Shown: positions 26,501 through 35,073, numbered from the stretch's first letter. The stretch: DNA of 64,000 bases from Afipia sp. (GCA_030652315.1 JAUSAX010000072.1:31559-95558), one strand, 5' to 3'. A program made the numbers and translations. The notes: generated from the sequence alone by a model not told the origin.

Positions 26501-26728
26501 GTTCTCGACACCATTGATCTCCTGTTCGATCGGCGTCGCGACGGTATCCGATACGGTTTGCGCGGACGCGCCCGGATATTGCGTGGTAACGATCACCGTC
26601 GGCGACGCCACCGGCGGGTATTCCGCGACAGGCAAGGTGGTGTAGGCGATCGCGCCGACAATCATCAGCACGATGGACAGCACCATGGCCAGGATGGGTT
26701 GGTTGATCGACAGACGGCCCAGATTCAT
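23558..26728 (-). CDS. RND efflux pump, AcrB/HAE1 family inner-membrane transporter
   Basis: A 1056-residue proton-driven multidrug exporter. It starts MNLGRLSINQPILAMVLSIV and shows the family pattern of one membrane helix, a large periplasmic loop (two halves) and eleven more helices. The GIVVDDAIVVVENVERHLAAG block in TM4 carries the paired Asp of the proton relay. Full length. It follows its membrane-fusion partner with an ATGA overlap. No outer-membrane channel gene is adjacent, so a TolC-type protein encoded elsewhere is needed. Its 3' end overlaps the convergent lysR-type gene by 4 bp. Substrates cannot be predicted. Confidence 0.92.
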   Translation of the reverse strand: MNLGRLSINQPILAMVLSIVLMIVGAIAYTTLPVAEYPPVASPTVIVTTQYPGASAQTVSDTVATPIEQEINGVENMLSIYSQATSNGQLTITVEFKLGTDLDKAQVLVQNRVAIALPRLPTEVQRNGVVTRKDSPDLLMVVFMLSPDDTYDQLYISNYALRQVRDQLLRLDGIGDIQIFGARDYSMRLWLDPEKISTLGMTAGDVVTAIRAQNLQIAGGQIAEPPISDRAFQPNLTFTGRLKDPHQFENIIIKAGEDGRIVRLRDVARIELGALAYTTNSFLLKKSAVAMLVSQRPGSNALATAKNISDAMVRLKADFPPGLEYNIGYNPTEFIAESVNELIKTIYEAMILVVIVVLVFLQGWRPAIIPILAIPVSLIGTFAVMAALGFSVNNLTLFGLVLAVGIVVDDAIVVVENVERHLAAGLSRREAALLTMQEVGGALVSIALVLCAVFVPTAFLGGISGQFFQQFAVTIAVATAISCFCSLTLSPALASIILRPHEEKRPPASWNVIARGWGKFTGAFNRVFDRLSHSYGTAASFVIRHSVVMLLAYVALIASAVWLVVATPQGFIPAQDRGYVIVAVQLPGAASLARTTEVVREIERIALDTPGVVRVPSFAGLSGATRTQASNAAALFPVFEDPKIRLKEGLTANVITAELRKRLSSIEGAFVIVVPPPAVPGIGTGGGFTMNVQDRQGRGPELLAAATDELVNEARKAHGLTAVFSPFSANTPQVFVEIDRQKAQMLNVPVQNVTEAIETYFGSTYINDFNILGRSYRVVAQADLPFRRETTDLARLRTRNTAGDMVLLGSVVDFRDTSGPDRVARYNLYPAAELQGDTLPGTSSATAIETMRALAVQTLPSGFGFEWTDLSYQQVTGGNAGLYVFPICVLFVYLVLAAQYGSWTLPFAVILIVPMCLLAATIGVRIMGQDINILTQIGFVVLVGLAAKNAILIVEFARDIEREGRDQLEAVIEACRLRLRPILMTSFAFILGVLPLVISSGSGSEMRQAVGVAVFFGMLGVTLFGLIFTPIFYILVRRLFPGSVEMEPRTTESVPG

Positions 26729-27915
26729 GACTTGCCCCCGCCGGCCGGCTTCGGCGCATGCGGCGCGACCTTCGCTCCGATTCGCGCGCGCTGAAGTCCT
26801 TCGACGATCACGCGCTCATCAGGCGCAAGCCCTTCGCGGATGACGCGCAAACCACCATCGATGGGTCCAAGGGTGACCGGTTTTGCTTCCACCGTATCGT
26901 CGCCCTTCACGACAAAGACGATCTTGCGGGATTGATCCGATGCAATCGCGGTGTCCGGCAGCAGCAGCGCTTCGTAGGGAGCGCTTCCGATGACGCGCAC
27001 GCGGGCAAACTGCCCGGGCAGGATCGACAGGTCCTGATTTGGAACCAGCGCGCGGCCGCGCAGGGTTCCGGTGCCGACGTCGAGCCGATTGTCGAGGAAG
27101 TCCATCTCGCCCTCGCGCGAGGGCTTGGTTTCGCCGGACAGGATGATCTGCACGGGGTTTGGCGTATCGCGCGAGCTTGGCCTCTTGCCCTCGAACCATA
27201 ACCGGTTGTTTTTGAGATAGATCGATTCATCCATATCGAAATAGACATGGATCGGATCGAGCGAGACGATCGAGGTCAGCAGCGTCGCCCCGCTCTCACT
27301 CCCCTGCACAAGGTTACCGACTGTCACCAGATGACGGCTGACGCGGCCGTCGATCGGTGCCGTCACCTTGGTAAATTCTACATCAAGAAGCGCGCGCTTC
27401 AGGGCCCCCTCCGCCTGCATGGTAGCCGCTTGCGCCGCAGACAGCGCCTGGCGACGCTGATCCACAACGCTCTCGGAGACGGCTGACGTCTTAACTAGCG
27501 TTTCAGCTCGCGCCAACTCCCGCTCGGCCAGATCGACCTTCGCTTTGGCGTCAGCCAGCTGACCCTGCGCCTGCTCTGCCGTGGCCTGATACTGCCGCGG
27601 ATCGATCACGTAAAGCAGATCGCCGGTCTTGACGAAGGCGCCATCCTTGAATTCGATACTCGTCACAAAGCCGGTCACACGCGCCCGGATCTGAACCTGC
27701 TGGATAGCTTCGAACCGGCCGGTGAACTCGTCCCAGTCCGTTACAGTCCGCTTGGTTGGTTGAGCGACCGTGACAGGCGGCGCACTGGCTGCGGGTTGTT
27801 GCGCCGGCTTATCGCAGGCGGTTAAAACTGACCCGACGGAAATTGCGACAAACACCAGAAGTGACTTGTTTCGTCCGGAGCGCCAGAAACCATTAGGGAT
27901 CACATGTGATCTCAT
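26725..27915 (-). CDS. RND efflux periplasmic adaptor (AcrA-like lipoprotein)
   Basis: A 396-residue membrane-fusion protein. The N-terminus is a lipoprotein signal with lipobox LTAC (Cys34), so the mature protein should be lipid-anchored in the periplasm. A Pro/Ala linker follows, then a barrel-sandwich hybrid domain around ARVTGFVTSIEFKDGAFVKTGDLLY, a coiled-coil hairpin (residues about 105-170) and the VTAPIDGRVSRHLVTVGNLV return strand. It joins the AcrB-like pump to an outer-membrane channel. It overlaps the pump gene by 4 bp. About 200 bp separates it from the divergent GntR-type regulator, with no TetR or MarR gene next to it. Confidence 0.9.
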   Translation of the reverse strand: MRSHVIPNGFWRSGRNKSLLVFVAISVGSVLTACDKPAQQPAASAPPVTVAQPTKRTVTDWDEFTGRFEAIQQVQIRARVTGFVTSIEFKDGAFVKTGDLLYVIDPRQYQATAEQAQGQLADAKAKVDLAERELARAETLVKTSAVSESVVDQRRQALSAAQAATMQAEGALKRALLDVEFTKVTAPIDGRVSRHLVTVGNLVQGSESGATLLTSIVSLDPIHVYFDMDESIYLKNNRLWFEGKRPSSRDTPNPVQIILSGETKPSREGEMDFLDNRLDVGTGTLRGRALVPNQDLSILPGQFARVRVIGSAPYEALLLPDTAIASDQSRKIVFVVKGDDTVEAKPVTLGPIDGGLRVIREGLAPDERVIVEGLQRARIGAKVAPHAPKPAGGGKS

Positions 27916-28116
27916 AACAGAGCTCCCTCATCGCCACTCGAACAGTGCTTTCATTCCTGTCGAACGCACACGTTATCGCGCATTGATGAACATCGCCAGT
28001 GTCCTAAATCGTCCAGCGATTTTGCCGCAGCCACTCATTTTCCGATTAGAGACGATCTTACTACTCCGCGCCGTCTTCCCACACCCGGGTTCTTGTCATT
28101 GATATACTACGAATAT

Positions 28117-28845
28117 ATGCTTGGGTTGATTGAGCGAGTTCTTGCCAATGGTGATGGATTGAAATCCAAGAAGGCTTCAAAGCGTGGAACCCAGAACCCA
28201 GAGATCGATGACGGTACGCTGACCGATCGTGCCTATCGCGAACTCGAGGAAATGATCGTCACCTTACAGTTGCCGCCAGCCACCGTGCTGTCAGAGCACA
28301 CGCTTGCAACAAAGCTTAAGATTGGGCGCACCCCTATTCGGGAAGCGCTCCAGCGTCTCGCGAGGGACGGTCTCGTGGTCATCATGCCGAGACGGGGCAT
28401 TATGGTCTCGGAAATCAATCTCCGGCTGCAACTGCGGCTGCTCGAAGTTCGCCGCGAACTTGAGCGGCTGATGGCGAGGCTGGCAGCCGAGCGCGCTACC
28501 CCGGAAGAACGTCAGGAGTTTGCGGAAGTCGCGAAGGGCATGCTCGCGGCTGCGGCCCAGGCAGACGACATCGAATTCATGCGGCTTGATCAGCGATTCA
28601 ACCTGCTGATCGCAACGACAGCACGCAACGAGTTCGCCCGGCGCTCGATGGGACTGATGAACGCTCTCTCCCGCCGCTTCTGGTATCAGCACTATCAGGA
28701 GGTTGCGGATCTGCCCCTGGCTGCCAAGCTTCATGCCGCCGTTGCAGAGGCTGTCGCGGGAAAGAAGCCGAAGATGGCCGCTTCCGCTTCAGACAAGCTG
28801 ATCGACTATATCGAGGATTTCGCACGCAAGACGCTCGACACGTAA
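28117..28845 (+). CDS. GntR-family regulator with FCD domain
   Basis: A 242-residue transcriptional regulator. The winged HTH is at residues 35-100 (TDRAYRELEEMIV ... LKIGRTPIREALQRLARDGLV), and the all-alpha FCD effector domain fills the rest, including LLEVRRELERLMARLAAERAT. The ATG at 28117 has no clear ribosome site; a TTG at 28093 is possible, but the extra residues are not family-like. FCD regulators usually repress catabolic operons until an organic acid binds. It converges on the alcohol dehydrogenase that ends the second Liv operon, a possible target. The palindromes at the nicotinate promoters are also of a type bound by this family. Confidence 0.85.
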   Translation: MLGLIERVLANGDGLKSKKASKRGTQNPEIDDGTLTDRAYRELEEMIVTLQLPPATVLSEHTLATKLKIGRTPIREALQRLARDGLVVIMPRRGIMVSEINLRLQLRLLEVRRELERLMARLAAERATPEERQEFAEVAKGMLAAAAQADDIEFMRLDQRFNLLIATTARNEFARRSMGLMNALSRRFWYQHYQEVADLPLAAKLHAAVAEAVAGKKPKMAASASDKLIDYIEDFARKTLDT

Positions 28846-28907
28846 CCGGTAATCTACCGTTACCACGAATTCCGATGATCCTTGCGGGAGGCCAAACGGC
28901 TACCGCT

Positions 28908-30020
28908 TCAATCAAACACCACAACACTGCGAATGGCTTCGCCACGCTTCAGCGCGTCAAAGCCCTCGTTGATCTCTTCAAGAGAAATACGCCGTGAAAT
29001 CAATTCGTCCAGCATCAGCGACCCATCAAGATAGGCCTGTGCCAGCATCGGAAAATCACGGCGTGGCCGGGCATTCCCATAACTGACGCGCCGAATGCGC
29101 TTTTCCTGCATCAGCGATCCCCAGCGGAACGATATATCCTGCTGAACATCGACTTTACCCAGCCAGATTACGTGACCACCAGGCCGAACGGCCTCGGTCG
29201 TAACGCGAAACGCCGCCGGGCTTCCGGCTGATTCGATCACAACATCCACACCACGCCCGCGCGTCTCGTGCTTTGCCGCCGCGACAGGATCCTCGTTCGA
29301 GGCGTTGACGGTGCTGGACGCTCCCATCGTTGTCGCTAGCGCGAGCTTTGCGGGATCGAGATCCACGGCGATGATCGCACCTGCCCCCGCCAGACGCGCA
29401 CCTTGCACCGCCGCCAGTCCGACAGCACCGCAGCCGATCACCATCACCGTATCGCCATATGCAATTGCGCCAAGATTGAGCGCAGCGCCAACGCCCGTCA
29501 TCACACCGCAGCCGATCAGACAGGCACGATCGAAAGGAATGTCCTTTGGCACCGGGATCGCCTGTTGATCGGGCACGATGCAGTATTCGCCGAACGATCC
29601 AAGAAACATCAACTGCTGAAGATTGCGCCCATCCGTCAGCGTTGCCCGGCTCTCGCCGTCGAAGGATCGCGCCTTTGGTCCTTCGCCAAGGTACTCTTCG
29701 CACAGTATCGGCAGATCCCGATCGCAATAGAAACAATGGCCGCAGTGCGGATTCCACGACAGGATAACGTGATCGCCCTTTTTGACCCCTCGCGCCGCAG
29801 GTCCAACCTCTTCGACAATGCCGGCCGCCTCGTGACCGAGCACGATCGGCAACGGGAAGCGCAACGATCCTTCGATCACCTCGAGGTCCGTGTGGCACAA
29901 TCCGGCAGCGCGGATGCGCACAAGAACATCTGTCGGCTTCAATGCGGATGCAGTAACCGTCTCAATCACAAGCGGCGTTTTCGCAGCATGAAGAACAGCC
30001 GCACGGTATTGAAGCGGCAT
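28908..30020 (-). CDS. Zinc-dependent alcohol dehydrogenase (class III-like MDR)
   Basis: A 370-residue medium-chain dehydrogenase/reductase. The catalytic zinc ligands are in AGLCHTDLEV (Cys near 42) and GHEAAG (His near 63). Structural-zinc cysteines occur as NPHCGHCFYCDRDLPILC near 91-106. The NAD site VIGCGAVGLAAVQGARLAGA is near 195. It resembles the aryl-alcohol/S-(hydroxymethyl)glutathione dehydrogenase branch. It is the last gene of a seven-gene leftward operon and abuts the DUF6166 gene with no gap. It probably oxidises an alcohol derived from the imported substrate. The exact substrate is not evident. Confidence 0.88.
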   Translation of the reverse strand: MPLQYRAAVLHAAKTPLVIETVTASALKPTDVLVRIRAAGLCHTDLEVIEGSLRFPLPIVLGHEAAGIVEEVGPAARGVKKGDHVILSWNPHCGHCFYCDRDLPILCEEYLGEGPKARSFDGESRATLTDGRNLQQLMFLGSFGEYCIVPDQQAIPVPKDIPFDRACLIGCGVMTGVGAALNLGAIAYGDTVMVIGCGAVGLAAVQGARLAGAGAIIAVDLDPAKLALATTMGASSTVNASNEDPVAAAKHETRGRGVDVVIESAGSPAAFRVTTEAVRPGGHVIWLGKVDVQQDISFRWGSLMQEKRIRRVSYGNARPRRDFPMLAQAYLDGSLMLDELISRRISLEEINEGFDALKRGEAIRSVVVFD

Positions 30021-30341
30021 CTACGCGACCGCCTTACCGGGATTTCCGTTGCCGAGCGCCGTGAGTGCAGCATCGATATCGGACGATGCCATCTCCCATT
30101 CGTTGCCAAAATTCGCTACTACGCTCCGCATGAACGGATCGACCATCGTTTTCGCGGCGCCTGTATCGCCCAAATGGTCGACCAGCATCGCAAGCGCGAG
30201 CTGTCTCGGCTCCGGCCCTTCATAGCTCCACTCGAAGCCGTTTTTGGTGAACTCCGTGACATCCGTACGAGGATTCAGCGGCGCGCCATCGACAGTCACT
30301 TTCACGCCGTCGATTGTCCTGTCGCCTACATACCGCTTCAT
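30021..30341 (-). CDS. DUF6166 family protein
   Basis: A 106-residue soluble protein of the DUF6166 family. It begins MKRYVGDRTIDGVKVTVDGAPL and contains the typical NGFEWSYEGPEPRQLALAML segment near residues 34-53, followed by LVDHLGD. No function is known for the family. The ATG at 30341 is preferred as it starts the conserved domain. Its stop is directly next to the alcohol dehydrogenase start, and livF ends 37 bp upstream, so it belongs to the transporter operon. Unusual company for this family as far as I can judge. Confidence 0.75.
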   Translation of the reverse strand: MKRYVGDRTIDGVKVTVDGAPLNPRTDVTEFTKNGFEWSYEGPEPRQLALAMLVDHLGDTGAAKTMVDPFMRSVVANFGNEWEMASSDIDAALTALGNGNPGKAVA

Positions 30342-30378
30342 ACTGCTCCCCTCATTCGTATCCGAGCCGAAAACTGTC

Positions 30379-31098
30379 CTAATGCGTCGCTTCGATCTCA
30401 CCAGCGATCACACGCATCACATCGCGATCGCGATGCGCCTCGGCCAGCGTGCCGGAAAACATCAGTTCGCCACGTTCCAGCACGTAAAGACGATCGACAT
30501 AGTCCGGAATGTGATGAACATTCGATTCTGCTATCAGCACACCCTTGCCCATGGCACGGATCGAGGCGACGCCCTCAGCGATCAGGGGGATGATGGCCGG
30601 CGATAGCCCCTCAAACGGCTCATCCAGCAACAGCAACTTGGGATCGAGTGTCAGCGCGCGGGCGATCGACACCATCTTGCGTTCGCCACCCGATAACTGC
30701 GCCCCGCCTCGCGCAAGGTACTGTCTTAACTTCGGGAAGACCGCATAGGCTTCCTCAATGCGCTCATTTGCGGGGCGGCCCGTCGGCCGTGTCCAGGTCG
30801 AGAGCTCGATATTCTCTGCGACCGTCAAATCGGCATAGACCTCGGATTCCTCCGGCGAGAAGCCGATGCCGCTCTGCGCAATCTTCCACGTCGGCAATTT
30901 CGTCAGGTCAGAGCCGTCAAAACTGATCTCACCCGACAGCGGGCGGCGATAGCCCATGATGCTGCGAAACGTCGTGGTTTTACCGGCTCCATTGCGGCCG
31001 ACGAGACACACGAGTTCCCCTGCTGCGACGGACAGGCTGATTCCGTTCAGAATGCGACTGCCCTGAATATCCACTTTCACATTGGAGAGCTTGAGCAT
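30379..31098 (-). CDS. LivF-type ABC transporter ATPase (second Liv operon)
   Basis: A 239-residue ATPase. Walker A is GRNGAGKTTTF near residue 37, the signature LSGGERKM near 135, and Walker B LLLLDEPFEGLSPA. It begins MLKLSNVKVDIQGSRILNGI and shares one base with the stop of the preceding livG (TGATG). It supplies energy with LivG for the importer of the 28908-35073 operon. Confidence 0.88.
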   Translation of the reverse strand: MLKLSNVKVDIQGSRILNGISLSVAAGELVCLVGRNGAGKTTTFRSIMGYRRPLSGEISFDGSDLTKLPTWKIAQSGIGFSPEESEVYADLTVAENIELSTWTRPTGRPANERIEEAYAVFPKLRQYLARGGAQLSGGERKMVSIARALTLDPKLLLLDEPFEGLSPAIIPLIAEGVASIRAMGKGVLIAESNVHHIPDYVDRLYVLERGELMFSGTLAEAHRDRDVMRVIAGEIEATH

Positions 31099-31904
31099 CA
31101 GGACGCCCTCTTCAAGGTCGGCGGACGCGTTCCCACCACCGCTGAGATCATTGCTGGATCTGCAAAGAATTGATCGGGCGGCATATCGGCCAGAACCCGA
31201 CCCTCCTGCAGAGCGACAATCCGATGCGAATAACGCGCGACCAGATCCATATCGTGCTCGACCTGAACGATGGCTCGCACACCTGCCGCCTTAGCCGCTG
31301 TGACAAGAACCTCCATGATAGAGTGCTTGTCTCCGGTAGAGACACCGCTGGTCGGCTCGTCGAGCAGGATAACCTTGGGGTTGAGTGCGAAGGCGCTGGC
31401 AATATCCAGCAGCTTCTTCTCCCCCTGCGACAACGTCGATGCGACGGTATCCAGCTTGCCGCGGAGACCAAGGACCTCTGCGACACGCACCACATCCGCC
31501 TGGAGCTCGCTATCCTTCGACAGCGAACGAAATGGATTTGAGATTCGCTGCAGTCGCGAGGCAACAGCAACCGCCAGGGTTTCGCGCACCGTCAGCGCCG
31601 GAAATATGTTCACAAGCTGAAAGGCACGCGACATGCCACGCCGGGCCAGTTCAACGGGTCCGACACCCGCAATGTCTTGACCGAGAAAACGGACCTCGCC
31701 CAGGGTGGGCCGCAAAAGACCCGTGACAACATTGACCAGCGTGGTTTTTCCGGCACCGTTAGGTCCGACGATCGAGACGAATTCACCATCATCGACGTGA
31801 AACGATACGTCATGCAGCGCTCTGAATGCCCCGTAGTGCTTGGAGACACCAATCGTTTCGAACAACCGCGCACTGGTGGCCGGGTTTCCGCTGTCCTGGT
31901 GCAT
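31098..31904 (-). CDS. LivG-type ABC transporter ATPase (second Liv operon)
   Basis: A 268-residue ATPase. Walker A is GPNGAGKTTLVNVVTG near residue 50, the signature is the variant LSQGEKKLLDIA, and Walker B is VILLDEPTSGVSTGD. The ATG at 31904 shares a base with the livM stop (TGATG); the frame is open farther upstream but only inside livM. The C-terminal DPAMISAVVGTRPPTL stretch is the usual LivG tail. Confidence 0.88.
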   Translation of the reverse strand: MHQDSGNPATSARLFETIGVSKHYGAFRALHDVSFHVDDGEFVSIVGPNGAGKTTLVNVVTGLLRPTLGEVRFLGQDIAGVGPVELARRGMSRAFQLVNIFPALTVRETLAVAVASRLQRISNPFRSLSKDSELQADVVRVAEVLGLRGKLDTVASTLSQGEKKLLDIASAFALNPKVILLDEPTSGVSTGDKHSIMEVLVTAAKAAGVRAIVQVEHDMDLVARYSHRIVALQEGRVLADMPPDQFFADPAMISAVVGTRPPTLKRAS

Positions 31905-32917
31905 CACCTGTCTCCTGCCTTGCGGGAAGCGAGCATCTCGACGGCCCCCGACAGACCTTGCGGCAGGAAAATCACGAGCAGCACCAGCACGCCGCCCATC
32001 ACGAAGCGCCAATACTGGGTGATGGCCATCACAAAGTCCTGCAGCAGCACAAATGCCAGCGCCCCGACGGCCGGACCGACAAAGGTCCCGCTTCCACCGA
32101 GAACCGCCATGAACACCAGATTGCCCGAGTGGGTCCAGTAAGCGAGTTCGGGATCGGCGAGACCCGTCGTAATCGCGAGAATGGTCCCGCCGATACCGCC
32201 ATAAATCGCAGAGATCACGAATGCCGCAAGACGCATCCGGAAAATCTGCACACCGACGTAAGCGGCTTTGCCGGCGTTTTCGCGGATCGCTTTCAGATGC
32301 AGTCCGAATGGCGATTGGGTAATGCGCCACATGATCGCTCCCAGCACTGCGAGAAGCACGAGCACATAATAGTAAAATGGCCCGGTGAGAAACGCGGTCT
32401 TTCCGCCGCCCCATTCCATGCCGAACAGCAGCGGGCGCAGCACACGCATCCCCTGATCGCCACCGGTGACGCTGTAGAACTTGAACAGGAAGGAATGGAA
32501 CAGCATGCCGAATGCAAGCGTCAGCATGCCGAAGAAAATACGGGTGTAACGCACGCAGAGCATACCGATGACAAGCGCAACCGCCGCCGAAACAACCGCG
32601 CTGGTGAGAACAATCAACTCAAAACTCAGGACCCCGAATTTCGATGTCAACGTCGAAGCGGTATAGGCTCCGACGCCAAGAAAAAGAGCATGCCCGAACG
32701 ACAGCAGCCCTGTCGTGCCAAACAGCAGGTTGAAACCGAACAATGCGATGGCATAGGCAAAGAACGGCACCAGCAACAGAAGCGCATAAGGTGATGCCAC
32801 CAGCGGCATAAGGCCCATCAGCGCAGTCAGGCCGATGAAGATCCAGAGTCCTTTGATGTGTGGCAATGAACGCCGTCTCGGGGCGGTCACGGACATGTCG
32901 AGAGATTGTTCACTCAT
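31904..32917 (-). CDS. LivM-type ABC transporter permease (second Liv operon)
   Basis: A 337-residue membrane permease with a roughly 25-residue cytoplasmic start (MSEQSLDMSVTAPRRRSLPH) before the first helix. Family pieces are GFNLLFGTTGLLSFGHALFLGVGAYTAS near residue 65 and a GGSGTFVGPAVGALAFVLLQD end. It overlaps livH by 4 bp and livG by 1 bp. Forms the channel with LivH. Confidence 0.88.
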   Translation of the reverse strand: MSEQSLDMSVTAPRRRSLPHIKGLWIFIGLTALMGLMPLVASPYALLLLVPFFAYAIALFGFNLLFGTTGLLSFGHALFLGVGAYTASTLTSKFGVLSFELIVLTSAVVSAAVALVIGMLCVRYTRIFFGMLTLAFGMLFHSFLFKFYSVTGGDQGMRVLRPLLFGMEWGGGKTAFLTGPFYYYVLVLLAVLGAIMWRITQSPFGLHLKAIRENAGKAAYVGVQIFRMRLAAFVISAIYGGIGGTILAITTGLADPELAYWTHSGNLVFMAVLGGSGTFVGPAVGALAFVLLQDFVMAITQYWRFVMGGVLVLLVIFLPQGLSGAVEMLASRKAGDR

Positions 32918-33795
32918 GCCGTCACCTTGCCGAACAGCCCTGCGGGCCTGAGAATGAGCGCTGCGACGACAACCAGATAAACGGACAACAGCTCCATTTC
33001 CGGCATGATCGAAATCGATGCAGCCCGCATCAATCCAACAATCAGCGCACCGACAAGTGCGCCACGCATGCTACCTAGACCACCGATGACAACGACGGCG
33101 AAGGCTTCCACCACCAGTTCGACCGCCATGTCGAGCGAGGCGGCACTCGACGGAACAACCAATGCGCCACCTACCGTACCCAGCATGCAGCCCACTGTGA
33201 AAACAAGCGCAAAGATTTTCGAGGCGTTGACGCCGAGACCTTCGGCCATATCACGGTTTTCAGCTGTCGCCCGCACAATACGTCCGGTCTTCGTGCGCTG
33301 CAGAAACAATCCGAGCGCGACCGCGATGCCGATGCTCGCCGCGATCACCAGCAAATTGTAGGTCGGCACCTGCACACCCATCACATGCGCCGTGCCGTAA
33401 GCCATGTAGGCATTATCCATGGTGCGCGGTGTCGCGCCCCATGTGAAGCGGAAGACGTCCTGGAACATCAGTAGCAGGCCGAAGGTGAGCAGCAGCTGAT
33501 AGCTCTCATCCCGGCGATAGACCGTACGCAGCACACGTTCGATCGGCAGCCCGACAAGGCCGATAGCAAGGCCTGCCAGAATCAGGACCGGAAAGAACAT
33601 CATCGGCGGGAGCCCGAGCTTCATGGCGACAGCGACCGCCGTAATCCCGAAATACGCTCCCAAGGCATAGAAGGAGCCGCACGCGAGATTGACGATCTGC
33701 TGCACGCCGAACACGAGCTGAAGCCCAGCCGCCACCAGGAACAAGATGGCGGCGTGGAATACCCCGCCGAGGACGATATCGACGAGCGATGTCAT
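32914..33795 (-). CDS. LivH-type ABC transporter permease (second Liv operon)
   Basis: A 293-residue membrane permease starting MTSLVDIVLGGVFHAAILFL. It carries QQIVNLACGSFYALGAYFGI near residue 31 and VIGGLGSMRGALVGALIVGL near 237. It begins 3 bp after the binding-protein stop and ends with a 4-bp overlap into livM. The canonical NxAHG of many LivH proteins reads NLACG here, a small variation without obvious meaning. Confidence 0.88.
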   Translation of the reverse strand: MTSLVDIVLGGVFHAAILFLVAAGLQLVFGVQQIVNLACGSFYALGAYFGITAVAVAMKLGLPPMMFFPVLILAGLAIGLVGLPIERVLRTVYRRDESYQLLLTFGLLLMFQDVFRFTWGATPRTMDNAYMAYGTAHVMGVQVPTYNLLVIAASIGIAVALGLFLQRTKTGRIVRATAENRDMAEGLGVNASKIFALVFTVGCMLGTVGGALVVPSSAASLDMAVELVVEAFAVVVIGGLGSMRGALVGALIVGLMRAASISIMPEMELLSVYLVVVAALILRPAGLFGKVTA

Positions 33796-33798
33796 TGC

Positions 33799-35073
33799 TT
33801 AGACCGGCAGTTTGGCGGTCTTGATCCATTCCCAGAAATCCGCTCCGGGCGGCTTCTGCAACTGATCCGCCTGGAATGTATCGATCGAAGCCAGCGTCGG
33901 GAAATCGTACTTGTTCTTATTGGTTGATGGCCCCTGATAGAACACCTGCTCCGCGATCTTGTCCTTGCGGAACCGGCCCTTGCCGCCGAGGCTTTCGACT
34001 TCGATGCCGGGCATTGCTTCGGCAACCATGTCAGGCGTCGGCCATTTCTTGGCGGCCTTTTGTGCCGCCTCGACACCGGCTTTGTAGCTGGCAAGCGCGA
34101 AATAGGCGCGGTCCGCTTCCCAGTGGGGAGCCTCCTTATACTTGTCCATGTAGTCCTGAACGAACGCCTTCTGCAGCGGCGACGCTTGCGGATGATCGAA
34201 GTAAAGCGTGTTGTGTCCGAAGATCACGCCTTCCGGCATGAACTCCTTCTTGAGCTGATTGAGCTGCCAACCCGCCGCAGGCAGCACGACCTTCACGCCA
34301 TCAAACAGACCAGCGGCCGCGCCCTGCTTCATGAATACCGGCAAGTCGGCAAACAGCATTGAAGAGAAAATCAAATCCGGCTTGGCCGCCTTCAGCGCAG
34401 CGATATGCGATGTCAGGTCCAGCGTACCGACCTTCGGCCATTGCTCGGCAACGAACTCAGCCTCGACACCGTAGCGCGCAAGGATTTGCCTGAAGGCTTC
34501 CCAGTTGTTGCGGCCGTAGGAATAGTCCGGGTTGATACCGGCGACGCGCTTGAACTTGCCCTTGAAATGCTTCACCGCCAGCAGCGACGCCATGACGGCC
34601 TCACACTCGTTGTCGGTCGAGCGGAAGACGTAACGCGATTTCGGCATCACTTCCTTCACGCCGTCCTGCGTGGTGCCGTCCCACATGACAAGAAGCGACT
34701 GCTCTTCCTCGGCAACTGGAGCAACACCGAGACTGACGCCGGTCGAGATCAGGCCATGAACGCTCTCGACCTTCTCCTGCAGCACCAGGCGCCGGAAACG
34801 CTCGATGGTGTCCTTGGGATTCGTTTCTTCTTCAATGACCAGCTCGAACTTTCGTCCGGCGATGCCGCCGTCCTTGTTCATGCGCTCCGCAGCCCACTGC
34901 ACGGCGCGGATGCCACATTCGCCGGCAGTACCGGCAACGCCGGAACGCGGTGCAATGATGCCGATTTTGAGCGGTTTGTCTTGGGCAATGGCCGGGGCAA
35001 ACAATTGCGGCGCAGCAGCAACGGCAGCGCCTGCACCGGCGAGCTTGGAAAACGCGCGGCGGGTAAGCTTCAT
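33799..35073 (-). CDS. Periplasmic ABC substrate-binding protein with Tat-like signal (second Liv operon)
   Basis: A 424-residue LivK/AmiC-type binding protein. The N-terminus MKLTRRAFSKLAGAGAAVAAAPQLFAPAIAQ has a twin-arginine followed by a moderately hydrophobic stretch, consistent with Tat export. The mature protein starts KPLKIGIIAPRSGVAGTAGECG. The ATG at 35073 is chosen over one five codons upstream because the signal begins there. It leads the operon livK-H-M-G-F, DUF6166 and alcohol dehydrogenase. AmiC-like members bind amides, short-chain acids or aromatic compounds, so the ligand is open. Confidence 0.87.
   Translation of the reverse strand: MKLTRRAFSKLAGAGAAVAAAPQLFAPAIAQDKPLKIGIIAPRSGVAGTAGECGIRAVQWAAERMNKDGGIAGRKFELVIEEETNPKDTIERFRRLVLQEKVESVHGLISTGVSLGVAPVAEEEQSLLVMWDGTTQDGVKEVMPKSRYVFRSTDNECEAVMASLLAVKHFKGKFKRVAGINPDYSYGRNNWEAFRQILARYGVEAEFVAEQWPKVGTLDLTSHIAALKAAKPDLIFSSMLFADLPVFMKQGAAAGLFDGVKVVLPAAGWQLNQLKKEFMPEGVIFGHNTLYFDHPQASPLQKAFVQDYMDKYKEAPHWEADRAYFALASYKAGVEAAQKAAKKWPTPDMVAEAMPGIEVESLGGKGRFRKDKIAEQVFYQGPSTNKNKYDFPTLASIDTFQADQLQKPPGADFWEWIKTAKLPV

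Noticed and set aside
25094..26794. Long open frame (566 codons) antisense to the RND pump gene
   Set aside because: Composition is rich in Arg, His, Asp and Gln without domain motifs, there is no ribosome site, and the opposite strand is a clear AcrB-type gene. It is a side effect of GC-rich codon use.
28093..28125. AT-rich GATATAC/GAATATAT sequence at the GntR gene start as an operator
   Set aside because: The halves do not form a clean palindrome and do not match the nicotinate palindromes; a weakly similar stretch near 35130 is not convincing either.
28846..28907. Short inverted repeat (GGTAA/TTACC) between the GntR and alcohol dehydrogenase genes
   Set aside because: Only 5 bp and no T tract; too weak to list as a terminator.
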